NCBI GenBank assembly: GCA_025356655.1
Contig: JANXRW010000017.1
Coordinates: forward strand, 1 to 33,181
Source: Betaproteobacteria bacterium
GTDB lineage: Bacteria > Pseudomonadota > Gammaproteobacteria > Burkholderiales > SHXO01
DNA length: 33,181 nt
Direction: 5' to 3'
Part shown: piece by piece, positions 30,620 through 33,181 of the stretch
How the letters are laid out: each line of letters starts with the position of its first letter
How positions within the stretch are numbered: position 1 is the stretch's first letter
The notes under the pieces: model-generated
Databases searched by the model: none
What the model saw: the letters and a program-made list of their open reading frames with translations, nothing else
What the model was told of the DNA's origin: nothing
Program-made: the position numbers and the translations under genes

Positions 30620-32647
30620 ATGTCGACCGGAATCATTTTTGCGCTGGTCTGCGCAGCCACCGCCATCGCCTATGGCGTCTTCTCCATCCAGTGGGTGCTC
30701 GCGAAGCCAACGGGCAATGACCGGATGCGAGAGATCGCCACGGCTATCCAGGTGGGCGCCATCGCCTACCTCACCCGGCAGTACACCGCCATCGCCGTGG
30801 TCGGCATGGCGCTGTTTGTGGTGCTGTGGATAGGCCTCGACGCGCTGACCGCCTTTGGCTTCCTGGTAGGCGCCATCCTCTCCGGACTCACCGGGGTCAT
30901 TGGCATGAATATCTCCGTGCGTGCCAACGTGCGCACGGCGCAGGCTGCCAGCGAGGGTATCAACGCCGCGCTCCAGGTCGCCTTCCGCGGCGGCGCCGTG
31001 ACCGGCATGCTGGTCGTCGGCCTGGGCCTGCTCGGCGTGGCGGGCTACTACGCCTTCGCGCTTAGCATGGCCACGGAGAAGGTCGCCCTGCACTCGCTGG
31101 TGGGCCTGGCCTTCGGTGGATCGCTGATTTCCATCTTCGCGCGCTTGGGCGGCGGCATCTTCACCAAGGGCGCCGACGTGGGCGCGGACTTGGTCGGCAA
31201 GGTCGAAGCCGGAATCCCCGAGGATGACCCTCGCAACCCCGCAGTGATCGCCGACAACGTGGGCGACAACGTGGGCGACTGCGCGGGTATGGCGGCCGAT
31301 CTGTTCGAGACCTACGCCGTGACCATCGTCGCCACCATGCTGCTGGGCGGACTACTGAGCAAGGAATACGGCCCCAACGCCATCCTCTACCCTCTGGTTC
31401 TGGGCGGTGCCTCTATCCCCGCGTCCATCATCGGCACTTTCTTCGTGAGCGCGAAGGAAGGCGGGAAGATCATGAACGCGCTGTACAAGGGCGTGATCGT
31501 CTCCGGCGTTTTGGCAGCGATTGCCTTCTACTTCATCACCGCGGCCATGTTCCCGGAGATGTCCGGAAAACTCTTCGGCGCCTCCTTGGTGGGCCTGGCC
31601 CTGACCGCCGCCATGGTGGTGATCACGGAGTACTACACGGCCACTGAATATGGCCCCGTGCAGCACGTGGCCCAGGCTTCCGAAACCGGTCACGCCACGA
31701 ATATCATCGCGGGCCTGGGCGTGTCCATGCGCTCCACGGCCCTGCCGGTGATCGCGGTGTGCCTGAGTATCTTCGCCGCCCACCAGTTGGCCGGCCTCTA
31801 CGGCATTGCCGTGGCTGCGACCTCCATGCTGTCCATGACGGGAATGATCGTGGCGCTGGATGCCTACGGCCCCATCACCGACAACGCGGGCGGCATCGCC
31901 GAAATGGCCGAACTTCCCCCCAGCATCCGCGCCGTTACCGACCCCCTGGACGCCGTGGGCAACACCACCAAGGCGGTGACCAAGGGGTACGCCATTGGTT
32001 CGGCGGGCTTGGCCGCGCTGGTGCTCTTCGCGGACTACACGCACAACCTGGAGGAAGCGGGCAAGCTCGTGGTGTTCAGCCTAGCCGACCCGGCAGTCAT
32101 CATCGGCCTGTTCATCGGCGGGCTGGTGCCTTACCTCTTCGGTGCCATGGCCATGGAAGCCGTGGGTCGCGCCGCCGGTTCGGTGGTGGTGGAAGTGCGC
32201 CGGCAGTTCAAGGAGATCAAAGGGATCATGGAAGGCACGGCGAAGCCCGACTACTCGCGCGCCGTGGACATGCTCACGCGGGCGGCAATCCGCGAGATGA
32301 TCATCCCCTCCTTGCTGCCAGTCCTCGTGCCCATCATCCTGGTGGTGGTGATGAACGTGCTCATGGGGCACGGCGCCGGCACCAAAGCTCTTGGCGGGCT
32401 GCTGATCGGCACCATCGTCACCGGCCTCTTCGTGGCCATCTCCATGACCACCGGCGGTGGTGCCTGGGACAATGCGAAGAAGTACATCGAGGACGGTCAT
32501 CACGGTGGCAAAGGCTCCGACGCTCACAAGGCGGCCGTGACGGGCGACACGGTGGGTGACCCCTACAAGGACACGGCAGGTCCCGCGGTGAACCCGCTCA
32601 TCAAGATCATGAACATCGTGGCACTGCTGATGGTGCCGCTGCTGTAG
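30620..32647 (+). CDS. hppA: K+-insensitive proton-translocating membrane pyrophosphatase
   Basis: A 675-residue pump of about sixteen helices that couples PPi hydrolysis to proton transport across the inner membrane. Start ATG 30620 has GAGAGGGGA upstream; a longer frame adds 13 unlikely residues. The catalytic motifs are [20 protein letters not shown] (177-196) and [20 protein letters not shown] (211-230), with [11 protein letters not shown] (419-429) and the C-terminal [26 protein letters not shown]451 and T454 in [10 protein letters not shown] are the residue pair of K+-independent pumps (K+-dependent ones have Ala and Gly). It follows pfp, suggesting PPi is split between glycolysis and proton motive force. 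Confidence 0.96.
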   Translation: MSTGIIFALVCAATAIAYGVFSIQWVLAKPTGNDRMREIATAIQVGAIAYLTRQYTAIAVVGMALFVVLWIGLDALTAFGFLVGAILSGLTGVIGMNISVRANVRTAQAASEGINAALQVAFRGGAVTGMLVVGLGLLGVAGYYAFALSMATEKVALHSLVGLAFGGSLISIFARLGGGIFTKGADVGADLVGKVEAGIPEDDPRNPAVIADNVGDNVGDCAGMAADLFETYAVTIVATMLLGGLLSKEYGPNAILYPLVLGGASIPASIIGTFFVSAKEGGKIMNALYKGVIVSGVLAAIAFYFITAAMFPEMSGKLFGASLVGLALTAAMVVITEYYTATEYGPVQHVAQASETGHATNIIAGLGVSMRSTALPVIAVCLSIFAAHQLAGLYGIAVAATSMLSMTGMIVALDAYGPITDNAGGIAEMAELPPSIRAVTDPLDAVGNTTKAVTKGYAIGSAGLAALVLFADYTHNLEEAGKLVVFSLADPAVIIGLFIGGLVPYLFGAMAMEAVGRAAGSVVVEVRRQFKEIKGIMEGTAKPDYSRAVDMLTRAAIREMIIPSLLPVLVPIILVVVMNVLMGHGAGTKALGGLLIGTIVTGLFVAISMTTGGGAWDNAKKYIEDGHHGGKGSDAHKAAVTGDTVGDPYKDTAGPAVNPLIKIMNIVALLMVPLL

Positions 32648-32727
32648 AACGCCCGACCCGGCGGCAGGGGCGAGTCCCGCCCCCGGCGCCAAATTAGTGG
32701 TTTATTCCAAGCAACTTCTACACAAAT

Positions 32728-32771
32728 CGGCTTCATGGAGATGTATTGCCATGAAGCCGTTTTTGTTTTTT
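32728..32771 (+). terminator. Strong intrinsic terminator after hppA
   Basis: CGGCTTCATGG (32728-32738) and CCATGAAGCCG (32749-32759) are perfect 11-base arms around a 10-base loop, followed by TTTTTGTTTTTT (32760-32771). It ends the co-oriented exbB-to-hppA block, 80 bp after the hppA stop. Confidence 0.93.
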
Positions 32772-33114
32772 GGGGTCGAAAACACCGCACCTCCCCTCAG
32801 GCCGGCCCCCCCAAAATGTCGCCGGTGCGCCGGCCGCCAGGAAACCATCGATGGCTGCCGGATCCGGGCGCGGCCTTGACACCCTAATCGGCAGCAAAGA
32901 CAACTGGCCCGGAGCGGCAAGTTCCTTGGTCGGTTACCTGGGCCGCCCGGCGTCAATCCACCCTTGCGTTATGCCTCGCGCGAGGTTGTAGCGGAGCCGA
33001 AGCGGGTCAGGCACGCCGGGTGAAGCTCGCAGCCCGCAGTACTGTTAGCGGCTGCGCAGAAGCGCGGGTTTGTGGCTGTCGCTGGCGGTTTTCCACCGCC
33101 GGCCCATGGGGGTG
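32772..33114. other. Gene-free stretch, nothing recognised
   Basis: About 343 bp between the terminator and the partial gene at the right edge. Short open frames exist on both strands but none is convincing. The only clear structure is a hairpin GGCGGT-TTTCC-ACCGCC at 33084-33100, 14 bp past the stop of the partial minus-strand gene, without a T run. The stretch could be the end of an insertion element, but no terminal inverted repeat can be shown. Confidence 0.5.
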
Positions 33115-33181
33115 TCAGCGGAGGTTGAACCCGACTTGGCTCAGCGCACGGCGCAGGTTCTCGGCGGCGGCGAACATCGCA
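33115..33181 (-). CDS. Partial minus-strand gene, C-terminus only; possible transposase
   Basis: Reading leftward from the window edge, the last 21 codons give AMFAAAENLRRALSQVGFNLR and a TGA at 33115-33117. The pattern AAAxNLRR followed by a short hydrophobic/basic tail is like the C-terminus of several DDE insertion-sequence transposases. Too little sequence is present to name a family. Other explanations, such as any helical protein end, remain possible. Confidence 0.35.
   Translation of the reverse strand, partial: AMFAAAENLRRALSQVGFNLR

Overview
This is a GC-rich bacterial chromosome segment, most likely from a betaproteobacterium. The best evidence is the gene order exbB-exbD-lpxK-Trm112-kdsB-adk downstream of xseA, the three-gene transhydrogenase (split alpha subunit), and tsaE-amiC and mutL-miaA pairs of betaproteobacterial type. 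The species cannot be told from the sequence. No tRNA, rRNA or CRISPR array was seen.

Region 1 (1-2413) is eroded accessory DNA. It holds the last codons of a phage tail-collar (microcystin-dependent type) protein, a GNAT acetyltransferase, a Tat-exported small DUF6916-like protein, and a decayed Phd/VapC-type toxin-antitoxin pair on the minus strand. About 550 bp without a recognisable gene follow. Region 2 (2414-9559) holds small metabolic and envelope genes: a hotdog thioesterase, an exported cyclase-family hydrolase, a YvlD-type membrane protein, a DMT exporter, a lytic transglycosylase, an FMN-binding exported protein with a His-rich membrane partner, a YdcH-type protein, a tandem pair of paralogous exported proteins, a VOC protein and a LysR regulator.

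Region 3 (9556-22591) contains the parts of the conserved tsaE-amiC-mutL-miaA cluster, here split by about 8.3 kb. The intervening block carries a small membrane protein, a MobA/MocA-like nucleotidyltransferase, a 1318-residue protein that joins a very long Glu/Arg-rich helical domain to a periplasmic AsmA-like domain, and the proton-translocating transhydrogenase genes (pntAA, pntAB, pntB). Region 4 (22607-24585) has a GlcG/HbpS-type exported protein and xseA.

Region 5 (24586-25422) is a long gene-free stretch with AT-rich patches and a cluster of DnaA-box-like sites, including one perfect TTATCCACA flanked by inverted near-perfect copies. It is a candidate DnaA-binding locus (an origin, a titration site or a regulatory site), and I rank it first among the unexplained signals.

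Region 6 (25423-32771) is one co-oriented run: exbB, exbD, lpxK, Trm112-like, kdsB and adk, then a pyrophosphate-dependent phosphofructokinase and a membrane H+-pyrophosphatase, ending in a strong intrinsic terminator. The last two genes indicate PPi-based energy conservation, and with the transhydrogenase they make the window rich in proton-coupled bioenergetics. The right edge (33115-33181, minus strand) holds the C-terminus of an incomplete gene that may be a transposase.
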